Part shown: positions 1-8,800 of the stretch, in pieces | Layout: every line of letters starts with the position of its first letter | Numbering within the stretch: position 1 is the first letter of the stretch | Source of the DNA: an uncultured Collinsella sp. | GTDB lineage: Bacteria > Actinomycetota > Coriobacteriia > Coriobacteriales > Coriobacteriaceae | NCBI GenBank assembly: GCA_902467875.1 | Contig: CABQWP010000040.1 | Location: forward strand, 1-19,069 | Length of the DNA stretch: 19,069 nt | Direction: 5' to 3' | Translations under genes and position numbers: made by a program | The notes under the pieces: model-generated | What the model saw: only the letters and a program-made list of their open reading frames with translations | Databases searched by the model: none | Told to the model about the DNA's origin: nothing

Positions 1-1
1 A

Positions 2-226
2 GTTGAGCTCGGGGGGGTGCGCGGGCGCAGGCGGGCGGCCGCCCGCCTTATCCGCTCGTCGACCGATTGCGGCGTGCTGATTCTGGCCGACCCGCGCCTG
101 GTGACGAAGGGCTACGGAAAGAAGTTCTTAACGTCGCTGCCTACGAGCTCCTACCAGCGCATCGAATCGGCGCAGATCGGGCACTATCTGCAACTGTGGC
201 GTGCACGCCACGAGCGGCGGCGCTAA
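2..226 (+). CDS. DinG/YoaA-type ATP-dependent helicase, 3' end only
   Basis: Only the last 74 codons are present, and the gene is truncated at its 5' side by the window edge. The segment RLIRSSTDCGVLILADPR followed by TKGYGKKFLTSLP matches the C-terminal end of DinG-type superfamily 2 helicases. There it forms motif VI and the conserved DxR...YG..FL.SLP tail. These are 5'-3' DNA helicases of repair and R-loop removal, many with an Fe-S cluster that would lie upstream. Motif VI normally reads QxxGRLIR. Here the residues before RLIR are RRRAAA, so the invariant Gln and Gly are absent. The first ~47 bases, which include an 18-bp perfect palindrome, may not be genuine gene sequence. The stop codon overlaps the end of the convergent WYL gene by 4 nt. 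Family is fairly sure; exact orthologue is not. Confidence 0.65.
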   Translation, partial: VELGGVRGRRRAAARLIRSSTDCGVLILADPRLVTKGYGKKFLTSLPTSSYQRIESAQIGHYLQLWRARHERRR

Positions 227-1140
227 AGCGGACAGACGAGGGTCTTTGCCATATCGCACAGACGCTTTGACAGGGCGGGGTCATCCAAGATGCGGATGGC
301 TCCGCCCGCTGCGATTACCTGGCTCAGTAGCCAACGCTCGGAGCCATAATGCACGGTTACCGTTGCCATGTCTGCCCCGCTGCGCTCGATTAGGGTGATG
401 CCGGCCCAGTCCAGATGCTCCGCCATATCGAATGGCATCAAGAGCTTTGCGCTACGCTGCGTCCGAGCAAGGGAATCGTGGAGGGATGTGACGTCCGGTG
501 CATGAGGCACGACGGAGTCTTCCGTCAAGGCGAGTCCCTCGATTTTATCCATGCGATAGGTGCGCTGCTCATCGACCGCGATGTCCCAGGCAATCAGGTA
601 TGTTTGGTCGCCGTTTGCCGTAATGCGCAAGGGGTCGACCAGACGCTCACGTGGCCGTGCATCGTCCATCGAGCGATACGAGATGCGGCAGCGAACACCG
701 TCCTGAATGGCGCAGCTCAGCTGCTGCCAGTGCGACCCGTGGTTGACGGTGTCAAAGACGCGCTGGTTATAGCCGAGCTCTTCGGGTAGAAGGGCATGTC
801 GAATCCGAGCTGCCGTATGCGGCTCGATCCCCAACGATTCAAGTTCATGGTTGAGCACAGCGCCCTCGGCGGCACTCAAGCGCAGCGGTAGCACACGCCC
901 GGCGTCACCGGTGAGGACCACACGCTCGCCGCGGCATTCGCAGATGATGCGCGTGCCCGATTCTCGGTTCGCGAGCGTCGAGACGATCTCGAGAATCTCG
1001 TCGAGCGATACCCCCGTGATGTCAAAGCGACTGCAAATCTCGGTTCGTGTCATGCCGCTCTCGCCGGCGGCGTAGAGGGCCTCCATGATGTCGATGGCGC
1101 GCGAGAGTCTCTGCTCGCTGGTGAGTTTACGCACGGGCAT
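223..1140 (-). CDS. WYL-domain transcriptional regulator (PafC-like)
   Basis: A 305-residue protein. An N-terminal helix-turn-helix-like region (about residues 9-55) is followed by the PafC-type segment LPLRLSAAEGAVL (84-96), then a WYL domain at about 137-205 (ISYRSMDD, YLIAWD, YRMDKI), where conserved Arg and Tyr residues bind nucleic-acid ligands in this family. PafB and PafC act together as a DNA-damage-responsive transcription activator in actinobacteria; that role is family knowledge. I chose ATG at 1140 over an in-frame TTG at 1161 because the protein then begins MPVRKLTSEQRL and an AAAGGA lies 12 nt upstream. It overlaps the upstream WYL gene by 14 nt, so the two are probably translationally coupled. 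The 3' end overlaps the convergent helicase gene by 4 nt. Confidence 0.82.
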   Translation of the reverse strand: MPVRKLTSEQRLSRAIDIMEALYAAGESGMTRTEICSRFDITGVSLDEILEIVSTLANRESGTRIICECRGERVVLTGDAGRVLPLRLSAAEGAVLNHELESLGIEPHTAARIRHALLPEELGYNQRVFDTVNHGSHWQQLSCAIQDGVRCRISYRSMDDARPRERLVDPLRITANGDQTYLIAWDIAVDEQRTYRMDKIEGLALTEDSVVPHAPDVTSLHDSLARTQRSAKLLMPFDMAEHLDWAGITLIERSGADMATVTVHYGSERWLLSQVIAAGGAIRILDDPALSKRLCDMAKTLVCPL

Positions 1141-2149
1141 ACTCGTGCACCGTCCTTTCAATGAGGTGGTTCCACGCCTGTTTGAGCGATTTGGGGGCCA
1201 CGGGCCTCATGCCGTCCATGGCGTGGGCCATGCAAAATGAGGCGCCGGCTTCAAGATCGCGCACGTCAACGGTCCAGGTCCATCCCACATCGGTGTGTAC
1301 GAGCTCACCTCGCCCACGCGTGAGGCCGTTGATCATATCGATCTGCGTCTGAGGGGCGAATGAGAACGTGGCTGCAACGGGCGGTCGGTCGGCAAAATCG
1401 AATTCAAAGAACAGGTAGTCGCTGAGGTTGAAGTCCGCGGGGATGACGTAGGCCTTCGAAGGACGCCAAGCGCGAACGATACGGTCGCAGCGGAATGTCC
1501 TGATGTCGCCGGTGACGTTGTCGAGGCCGCAGAAGTACGCCACGCCCTCGCGCTCGAACATGCCGTAGACGCAGACGGTACGTTCTTTCTGCTCACCGCG
1601 TCCGTTCTGATATAAAAATCGCAGCGCGCATCGCTCGGCAAAGGCGCTCCATACCGCATCGACGGTGGGAGAGCGGCGGATCGGTGCTTCGTCCACCGTC
1701 GTCCTACCGGTGAGGTAGGCAATCTTGGAGCGAATATCGGCAAGCGGTGCGGCAAAAGTGGATGAGCCGGCCGCTAGCGTCTGGTCGATGGCGTTGAGCA
1801 GGATATCGGCGTCGTCTGCGGTGATGAGGCCGCCTGCAGCAAACGTGTGCTCGCGGTCGATTGTCCACGAGCTTTCCTCGGTCTCCTGCGCGCCGGTGGG
1901 GCGAACCTCCTTGATTAAGATGCCGCGTTCGAGCAGTTTGTCACGATCGCGTCGAAACTTGCGCTTATCCGAGTCGATATTGCCCGAGCCATATCCCAGG
2001 TCAGAATCCAAGACGATCTGCTCGGTCGTCAGCGGTTCGGGGGAGCTATTGAGCACAAAGAAAAGATTGAGGATGCGCTGAGCCGTTTTATCGAAACTGG
2101 GCTCCGAATTCCCCTTTTTAATTGTCTCGGTCGTGTCGCTTGCCGTCAT
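1127..2149 (-). CDS. WYL-domain transcriptional regulator (PafB-like)
   Basis: A 340-residue protein. Residues 20-80 form a winged-helix-like DNA-binding region (TAQRILNLFFVL, then KRKFRRDRDKLLERGI), the usual PafB arrangement. The WYL domain spans about 165-230 with RFLYQNGRG, VAYFCGLD and the Arg in TFRCDRI. A short C-terminal WYL-associated region follows. ATG at 2149 is supported by GAGGA five bases upstream. It is first in a two-gene minus-strand operon with the PafC-like gene, overlapping by 14 nt. PafB and PafC form a complex that senses DNA damage independently of LexA in mycobacteria. The adjacent DinG-type helicase fits that theme, but the function here is inferred. The divergent spacer 2150-2347 must hold its promoter; I saw no convincing -35/-10 pair on the minus strand. 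Confidence 0.85.
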   Translation of the reverse strand: MTASDTTETIKKGNSEPSFDKTAQRILNLFFVLNSSPEPLTTEQIVLDSDLGYGSGNIDSDKRKFRRDRDKLLERGILIKEVRPTGAQETEESSWTIDREHTFAAGGLITADDADILLNAIDQTLAAGSSTFAAPLADIRSKIAYLTGRTTVDEAPIRRSPTVDAVWSAFAERCALRFLYQNGRGEQKERTVCVYGMFEREGVAYFCGLDNVTGDIRTFRCDRIVRAWRPSKAYVIPADFNLSDYLFFEFDFADRPPVAATFSFAPQTQIDMINGLTRGRGELVHTDVGWTWTVDVRDLEAGASFCMAHAMDGMRPVAPKSLKQAWNHLIERTVHEYARA

Positions 2150-2273
2150 AGGGTCCTCGCATGAGAAGGTGGTTTGCTGCCATGATTTTAGTCCGATATG
2201 GAGATTAGGCTATATCCTTGTCCGCTCGGGGCGTTAAGATGGCCCGAATTCGGTCGTTTGCGCTCGCTCGGGG

Positions 2274-2279
2274 TATACT
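2274..2279 (+). promoter_or_regulatory. candidate -10 element (TATACT) for the M28-like operon
   Basis: TATACT sits 69 bp before the ATG of the downstream membrane protein, in the divergent spacer. No good -35 hexamer lies 16-18 bp upstream, so this is a weak call. Confidence 0.3.
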
Positions 2280-2347
2280 TTCGACTATATACGGTTCTAA
2301 TGTGCATGCATTGGGCCTATTTGTCGGATTATGGATGTGGAGCGCAC

Positions 2348-5300
2348 ATGGCGAACACCCAGAACTATATTAACCACCTGCTGCAGAACACCGGCATTAC
2401 GCCGGCGTGCAGCGAAGAAGAGCGCTTGGCTGCCGAGGATATCGCTCAGATCTTCCGCAACCACGGCTTTGATCCCGAGGTTCAGGAGTTCAATGCCCCG
2501 GCGCCCAGTAGGTTGGCATTTGCCGTTACCGGTATTCTTGCGTTTGCCGGTGCCCTGCTGATGGGCATCGGCGGCGGTATCGGCTTGGTCGGCACCTTGC
2601 TGGCCATTGTCGGCGCCGTTCTTTACGTGCTCGAGCGCACAGGGCACCCCGTGGTTTCGCGCCTGGGCAAGACAGGCGTGAGCCAAAATGTCATCGCCTA
2701 TCACAAGGCCTCGGGCCCGCTCGCGTCCCCGCGTAACCGCCCGGTGGTCGTTGTCGCACACTACGACTCTCCCCGTGCTGAGCTGCTCGCCCGCGAGCCC
2801 TATGCTTCGTATCGTGCGCTCATCGCCAAGCTGCTGCCTGTTGCCACGGTTGCCCCTGCTGCCGTTGCCATCCTGCGTATCCTGCCGCTCCCCGGCGCGC
2901 TCAAGGTTCTGCTGTGGATTGTCGCGATCCTCGCTTCCCTCGTTGCACTTGCCAACGCGGCAAACATCATCTCTAACCGCCACATTCTTCCCTATACGTC
3001 CGGCGCGGTGTGCAACAAGTCTTCTGTCGCCGCTATGCTCGGCGTTATGGACAACGTTGCTCCCTTCCAGGGCGAAAACGAGTTTCCCGACGATGTTCCG
3101 TTCGATACCTATTTTGGGGAGCAAAAGCGTCGTGCCGAGGAAATGGCGCGTGCAGCGGCGGAGTATGCCGCGGCCCAGCAGCAAAACGACTACGGCAACA
3201 CCATCGAGTACGAAGAGCCTACCTACGCCGAGGACGAGTTCGGTCAGCCGATTGCTCCCGACACTCAGACCGAGCCTGAACAGGGTGAGGCTTTCGACGA
3301 GCAGATCGAGGGCTTTGAGGGTGCGTCTGCCGACGAGACGCTGATTGGCGCCATCGTGCCCGAGGATCAGAATCAGGCTGTCCAGGCTGAAGAGTTCAAT
3401 GACGAGGTTTCCGCTGCCGAGCCGGTGGAGGAGCCTGTCGCGGCCGAGCCCGAGCCCAAGCTCTATCGCAATGCCGCCGGCAACATCCGCTTTGGTTCGG
3501 ATGCCATCCGTGCGCTCGGAATGCTTCCCGAGTCCTGCACGCTCGATTACGAGGAGGGCGAGGAGCCGACGTTTGAACCCGAGCCTGCCCCCGTCGTGAC
3601 TGCACCTGCGCCCGCTGTCACCGTGGATGATGAGTCTGCCGCGGTTGCCGCTGCCGTTGCCGAGCCCGAGGCGGTGTCCGCGATCGATCCCGCGGCAGGA
3701 CTGGACGTTTTGGCTCCCGCCGCGCCGGCGCAAGACGTTGCGGACGAGTCTGACGACGATTACGTTGAACAGCCGAGGCGCGTGTCTTACGAGAGCGATA
3801 CTGATTTCTCGGCCGAGATTCCCGCGGCAACGCCCCATGCCGACATTGCATCCGCGTTCTCGTCGATTGGCGCCAGCGCTTCCAACTTCTTTAAGGGTGC
3901 GCTTGCAAAGGGCAAGAAATTTGTCGACGATTTCGAGGAGAAGCGCGCTGCCGCACGCGAGGCTGCCGAGCAGGAGGCTATCGCTCAGCAGCAGGCAGCC
4001 GAGGCGGCACGTGAGCACGCGGCGCAAGAGTTCGAGCAGAACGAGGCTATGCAGTCCGCGCCCGTCGACGCCGCCGAAGCTACAACGTCCTTTGAGTCCC
4101 AGCAACCGGCGTCCGCGGATGTTGTTGAGGCGACGACGTCTTTCGAGGCCCAGCAGCACGTCGATAGCACCATGTCGTTTGATGCCGCGCAGTTCGATTC
4201 CACGATAACGTTTGAAAAGCAAGGCACCGCGATTGCCGAGCCCCTTCCTGTTTCCGATGAACAGGGCGACGCGGCAGACGATGACGAGCCTATTGATGCT
4301 GCCGAAATCCAAGATGCCGCCGAGGACGAGTCCGTCGAGGCCAACTCTGGCGAAGAGCAATACGCGGCAGCCGAGCAAGATGATTCGACCGAGGCCGAGC
4401 AGGAGGAAGTGTCTGTGGTTTCCGAGACTCTCGAAACGGATGAGTCGAGGCCTTACTCCACGCAGATTTTCACCATGCCGACCCCGAGTGGTTCCGGTGC
4501 CACGGTTGCCAATGTCGCTCCCACCCAGGACGAAACGGTCGATTCCCTTATGGCCCAGATTTCCTCCCAAGCATCGCCGCGTCCGCAGATGAATGTTCCC
4601 GATCCGGCGTCGGCACCGTCGCCTGCACCCTCCTCGTCTCCGCTGGCTTCGGTCCCCGATCCGTCGCTGCCGTCTATGAAGCAGGCAAACGTTGCGTCTC
4701 GCACGTCGCTGTTCGACCTTCCCGATCCCTCTGCCCAGGTCAACGACCCCTTTGCTACCGCCCAAGGTCCCGAACCCACATCGGCACCCGTTGCGCCTCC
4801 CATGCCTGTTGCGTCGGGCGCGCAGCCGATCGAGACCATTTCGGCTCCCGCCCCGGCGGCACCCAAGTCTCGTAAGCGCGGCCTGGGTGGCCTGTTCGGT
4901 CGTAAAAAGAAAAACGAGCAGGACAGCATGAGTGACTGGCTGGGCGTCGAAGACGATTACGATGCCAAGAAGTCCGGTCGCGGTATCGGTTCGTGGGATA
5001 ACTTCGAGGACGATAACGATGGCTGGAAGGGCGGCGCTACGTCTTCCGATGGCGCTTCTTCCGAAGATATGCTCTCGGCTGTCGCCTCTATGGGCGATGA
5101 TGAGCTGCTCGGTCACGATATCTGGTTTGTGGCAACGGGCGCCTCGGATTGTGATGGCGCCGGCATGAAGGCCTTCTTGGCTTCGCATCGCGATAAGCTC
5201 CGCGGCGTATTCTTCATCAATCTTGAATCCGTCGGCGCCGGTAGGCTTTCGGTTGTGACGGTCGAGGGCGAACAACAACTGCTCAAGGGCGATCGCCGCA

Positions 5301-5545
5301 TCATGAACCTGGTCAGCAAGGTCTGCAAGTCGTTCCATGTCGATTGTGGCGCGCTCGAGATGCCCTATGCCAAGACCGATGCCTATGCCGCGCTCGAGGC
5401 GAGCCGCCGAGCCCTCACCATCGCCGGCGTGGACGGCACGCGCCTGGCTTGCGCTCGTACCGAGGACGACCTGCCCCACAATGTCAACCCGACGAACATT
5501 GCCACGGTATCCGAGGTTGTGACCGAGGTTATCCGCCGTTCGTAG
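2348..5545 (+). CDS. Membrane protein with degenerate M28-peptidase-like halves split by a ~670-residue acidic insertion
   Basis: A 1065-residue protein starting at ATG 2348, preceded by GGAG five bases upstream; a longer in-frame start at 2198 has no ribosome-binding site. Residues 20-50 and AHYDS (137-141) resemble the first half of M28 Zn-aminopeptidases. Hydrophobic stretches at about 57-75, 77-94, 163-180 and 184-204 suggest four membrane segments. Residues about 240-913 are acidic, Ala/Pro/Glu-rich low complexity, with a helical or coiled-coil patch (~498-570), four degenerate T-x-S/T-F-E/D repeats (~577-623) and a basic patch (KSRKRGLGGLFGRKKK, ~841). The peptidase-like fold resumes at DIWFVATGASD (924), FINLESVG (956) and LPHN (His1044). 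Against the M28 pattern, the bridging Asp aligns with Cys222 and the catalytic Glu-Glu with Ser933-Asp934, so catalysis is doubtful. It is followed 21 nt later by a small membrane protein gene. Confidence 0.8.
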   Translation: MANTQNYINHLLQNTGITPACSEEERLAAEDIAQIFRNHGFDPEVQEFNAPAPSRLAFAVTGILAFAGALLMGIGGGIGLVGTLLAIVGAVLYVLERTGHPVVSRLGKTGVSQNVIAYHKASGPLASPRNRPVVVVAHYDSPRAELLAREPYASYRALIAKLLPVATVAPAAVAILRILPLPGALKVLLWIVAILASLVALANAANIISNRHILPYTSGAVCNKSSVAAMLGVMDNVAPFQGENEFPDDVPFDTYFGEQKRRAEEMARAAAEYAAAQQQNDYGNTIEYEEPTYAEDEFGQPIAPDTQTEPEQGEAFDEQIEGFEGASADETLIGAIVPEDQNQAVQAEEFNDEVSAAEPVEEPVAAEPEPKLYRNAAGNIRFGSDAIRALGMLPESCTLDYEEGEEPTFEPEPAPVVTAPAPAVTVDDESAAVAAAVAEPEAVSAIDPAAGLDVLAPAAPAQDVADESDDDYVEQPRRVSYESDTDFSAEIPAATPHADIASAFSSIGASASNFFKGALAKGKKFVDDFEEKRAAAREAAEQEAIAQQQAAEAAREHAAQEFEQNEAMQSAPVDAAEATTSFESQQPASADVVEATTSFEAQQHVDSTMSFDAAQFDSTITFEKQGTAIAEPLPVSDEQGDAADDDEPIDAAEIQDAAEDESVEANSGEEQYAAAEQDDSTEAEQEEVSVVSETLETDESRPYSTQIFTMPTPSGSGATVANVAPTQDETVDSLMAQISSQASPRPQMNVPDPASAPSPAPSSSPLASVPDPSLPSMKQANVASRTSLFDLPDPSAQVNDPFATAQGPEPTSAPVAPPMPVASGAQPIETISAPAPAAPKSRKRGLGGLFGRKKKNEQDSMSDWLGVEDDYDAKKSGRGIGSWDNFEDDNDGWKGGATSSDGASSEDMLSAVASMGDDELLGHDIWFVATGASDCDGAGMKAFLASHRDKLRGVFFINLESVGAGRLSVVTVEGEQQLLKGDRRIMNLVSKVCKSFHVDCGALEMPYAKTDAYAALEASRRALTIAGVDGTRLACARTEDDLPHNVNPTNIATVSEVVTEVIRRS

Positions 5546-5566
5546 ACGGAGCTCTAAGGAGTCAAC

Positions 5567-5785
5567 GTGTTTTCGTATATTAAGCGCCATTGGCCTGTCT
5601 ACGTGATTTTGACCTTGATTGCCATTGCGTTAGGATTTGGGGCCGCCTACATCGTGGGTGCGAAGGGCTCGACCCCCGCCTCCGCAATCAGCGAAGAGGT
5701 GGAGCAAGAACAGAGCACGGGTGCCGATGGGATTCCTGAGTCCGAGCAGGCAATCGTTGATGGTGGATCTTCGTTTGCAGAGTAG
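5567..5785 (+). CDS. Small single-pass membrane protein
   Basis: A 72-residue protein starting at GTG, with a strong AAGGAG five bases upstream. Residues 8-30 (WPVYVILTLIAIALGFGAAY) form one transmembrane helix after a short basic N-terminus (YIKRHW). The remainder, about 40 residues, is acidic and probably disordered, placing a polar tail on the outer face by the positive-inside rule. I do not recognise a family. It starts 21 nt after the M28-like gene and ends before a shared terminator, so the two are very likely one operon. An accessory or assembly subunit of the larger membrane protein is possible but only inferred. Confidence 0.75.
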   Translation: MFSYIKRHWPVYVILTLIAIALGFGAAYIVGAKGSTPASAISEEVEQEQSTGADGIPESEQAIVDGGSSFAE

Positions 5786-5806
5786 ATACGGCGATTTACA
5801 TGATTG

Positions 5807-5844
5807 AAAGCGGGCGAGCCAGGGGACTGGATCGCCCGCTTTTT
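5807..5844. terminator. Bidirectional intrinsic terminator between convergent genes
   Basis: The perfect 11-bp inverted repeat AAAGCGGGCGA (5807-5817) and TCGCCCGCTTT (5832-5842) has a 14-nt loop. A T run follows on the plus strand and an equivalent T run forms on the minus strand. It serves the plus-strand membrane-protein operon and the minus-strand adhesin gene, whose stop lies just beyond. Confidence 0.88.
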
Positions 5845-5851
5845 CATCGCG

Positions 5852-8800
5852 CTAGCGCTTCTTTGGGATCGACCTAAGGCGAGCGAACCATAGGGCTGCG
5901 GCACCCGAGGTCAGGAGCGCGGTGATGCAAGCGGCGATGGGAACTGATCCTGTTGCCGGTAGGTCCTGCGGTAGGGTACAGCGTTGAATGACGCTGTCCT
6001 CGTCATGTGACTCAAGTTTATCGCCGCCACCGTTGCGGCAAAGATCGACGCGCGCGCTGTTGGTGAGTGCGGTTTGGGGCGTATAAGCCGACGTTGCCTG
6101 CATGTGTACGACTGCGCCCCGAGCGTCTGTGCCAAGGATTGCTTTGGCATCGTCAAGGTCGTCGTGCTCATCTTTGAGATCATCGCGGGTCCAAGAATCC
6201 GCATCGCTTCGAGTCGTAAAGTCGGCGGCTACCGCACCGTATTCAATTCGAATGCCCGTTACGACGGTATTGGATGCAAGGTCGAGTTCTTTCGCCTCGA
6301 GTGTGGTGGATTCCGTGGTCGAGATATCCGCCTTCCAGAGGTGCCAACCGTCGTAATCGACGAGGCGACAGTCCTCACCCAGGCTCTCTTTTACTTCGTC
6401 GGACTCAAGCCAAGGATTTTCGTGTCCATCGTCAAGTGTCGCGTTCGCCGGCTCATCGACGTCTGTCGAGTCCAACGGCGTCGTGCGATACCACACGTTG
6501 CACAGACCGTTGAGGTCGCCGATGGCGACGGGGGTTTCGATTGAGATGAATCTCGCCGTGCCGTCTTTGGCGCACTCAAGATCATCGGTAATCGTAAACT
6601 CATCAACCCAAGTAGCGGAATCGTTTCGAGCGTCGATGGTATAGGAGAAAAGTCCATCCGTATTAGTTTGCGTCGCGGCGCGATTTTTACCATCGCCGTT
6701 AGCCAACAGGCCCTTTTCGATAGGTTGGACAAGTTCCTGACGCTTGTCGACCTGTCCCTTGATCTCGATGGGCGCATCCTTCATCGCGACGGATTGGACT
6801 TCTCCCGTATCCTTTATTTCAAACGTTATTTCCTCGGCAAGGTCATAGGTCCGCGGAGACATCATTTCGCGCAACGAGTAGGTGCCGGGTGCAAGATGTT
6901 CGACGCGGTGTGGCTTGTCGGATGAGGTCCAGGAGTCTATTTCGGTTTTATCGGGACCATATAAGGTGAGTTGTGCGCCTTCCACTTCCTGCTCACCGCT
7001 TGCATCGACCTTGGAGATATCAACCTTGGTGTAATCGTCGGATACGTTAAGCCGTGCTTCTACAACGGGTGTTTTCTGGTCGGCATAAGTAAGGTCGACA
7101 ATATGGGTTGTCCGATCGAGCAAGAAGCCTGCCGGCGCTTGAGTCTCGACAACCTCGTAGCGTGCGGTGCCAAGTCCCAGCGGGAGGTTGTCCGCGCGTG
7201 CTTCTCCAGTTTCATCCGTCGTGATGGTAGCGACAGTCTCACCGTCGAGCGCGGCAATGCTACCGTCGGGGCGCACGATATCACTCGAGGCACGGATCTC
7301 AAAGACGGCGCCCGCGAGGCTGCTGCCGTCTATGGCATCGGTTTTAACGATCCTGATGTTTCCGGTCGCGGCGTGGTCATAATACGAGGCGATTGCAACG
7401 GGTGTTAGGTTCATGTCGGCGGGTATGTTTACCTCGATCTCCTCGCCGACAAGATAGGGCTCTTTGGCCGAGGTTTCGCGTACATAATAGGTGCCCGGCA
7501 CGAGCGATTCGGGCAGTGTGACGGTCCCGGTCGCGTCAGTCGTAAAGGTGTCCATTACGTTATGTGTTGGATACCAGCAAGTTTGTGAGACAGATTCGTG
7601 ATTGCTGTCGAGTAGTTGGAAGGTGAATCCGGCTAGTGGAACAGAAGCGCCTGTTTGGGCATCGCGTTTTACAATCTGGAGATGCGTCGACAGAGCATGG
7701 TTGTCCACGATATATTGAAGCTCGGCGCCGTTGGAAATCTGATTGGCCCCGACGGTCCATTCCCCTGCACGTTTAAAACCCTCGGGGACGGTTTCCGGAA
7801 CCTCGCGAACCGTGTAGCCGGCACGGTCGTATGGGACGGCTCCGTGGACACCGGCGGGTCGCTTGCCTGCGCCGAACCATGCTTCGGGCTGATCTTTGGT
7901 GGAGGCAAAGCCATAGACGTTTGTGGTCAGTGTGCCAACAACCTGCTGAGAGCTGTTGCTGACAACCTCAAAGACAACACCACCCGCCGGCTGCTCCAGG
8001 CCGGATTGGTCGCTATTGCCGTAATCCTTGAATTTGGAAATCTCAAGGTTAAACGCAATGGGGATATCGGAAACGCGAGATTCGATCTCGACCACGCCTG
8101 AATCGCCGAGCTGGTCGGCTCCAACGGTATAGGTCCAGCTGTCGTTGGATGGCAGGTAGCCCTCGGGGGTTTTTGATTCGTAGATGGTAAAGGTTCCTAA
8201 GGGGACATCGGCGAGGGTGGCCCGACCGCTTTCGTCGGTCGTGAGGATTTGTGCCCATCCAGGGGTTGATTGCGACACACACGTGAACTCTGCTCCTGCG
8301 AGTGAAGATCCCACCTGGGGGCCGGCATTCGTCGCGGCATCGAGTTTTACGATACGCAGATTGATGGTGCCGGGCTGTTCATCAATGGCGACCCGCCCGC
8401 CGTCATTCCCCGTGGTAAAGGCAATACAATCGTGGCGGGGGACATAGCCGGCCGGCGCCTTCGTTTCAACTAGGTAGTATGCCGTGTTGGGCAGAAGCGT
8501 TGCTTGCGCTCGACCGTTGCTGTCCATCTTGATGGTGCCGACACGCGCGCCGCTGGCGCTCTCAAAAATATCGAATGTTGCCCCGGTAAACTGATAGGTA
8601 TTGTTTCCGCTGGTAATAACGGTGTTAGCAGACTGCTTTTGGAAGGAAACAGAGACCGCCGGCAGTACATAGAGCATGTCTTGACGTTTGCTGCCGCCCG
8701 ATACGGCTCCTAGATAGCGTCGCGCGCGGTGCGGAGCGGCTTTGATGCTTCCTGATTTTGCGCTGTCGTGGAGCCACCGCGCAGCCGCCACGACTTCATT

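Noticed and set aside
2198..2347. 50-residue N-terminal extension of the M28-like protein
   Set aside because: It covers the promoter-like spacer, has no ribosome-binding site, and ATG 2348 has a well-placed GGAG.
2297..5590. 1097-codon open frame antisense to the M28-like gene
   Set aside because: It mirrors a strongly GC-biased gene, is rich in Arg/Gly low complexity, lacks a plausible ribosome-binding site or domain, and the plus-strand gene has clear membrane segments and motifs.
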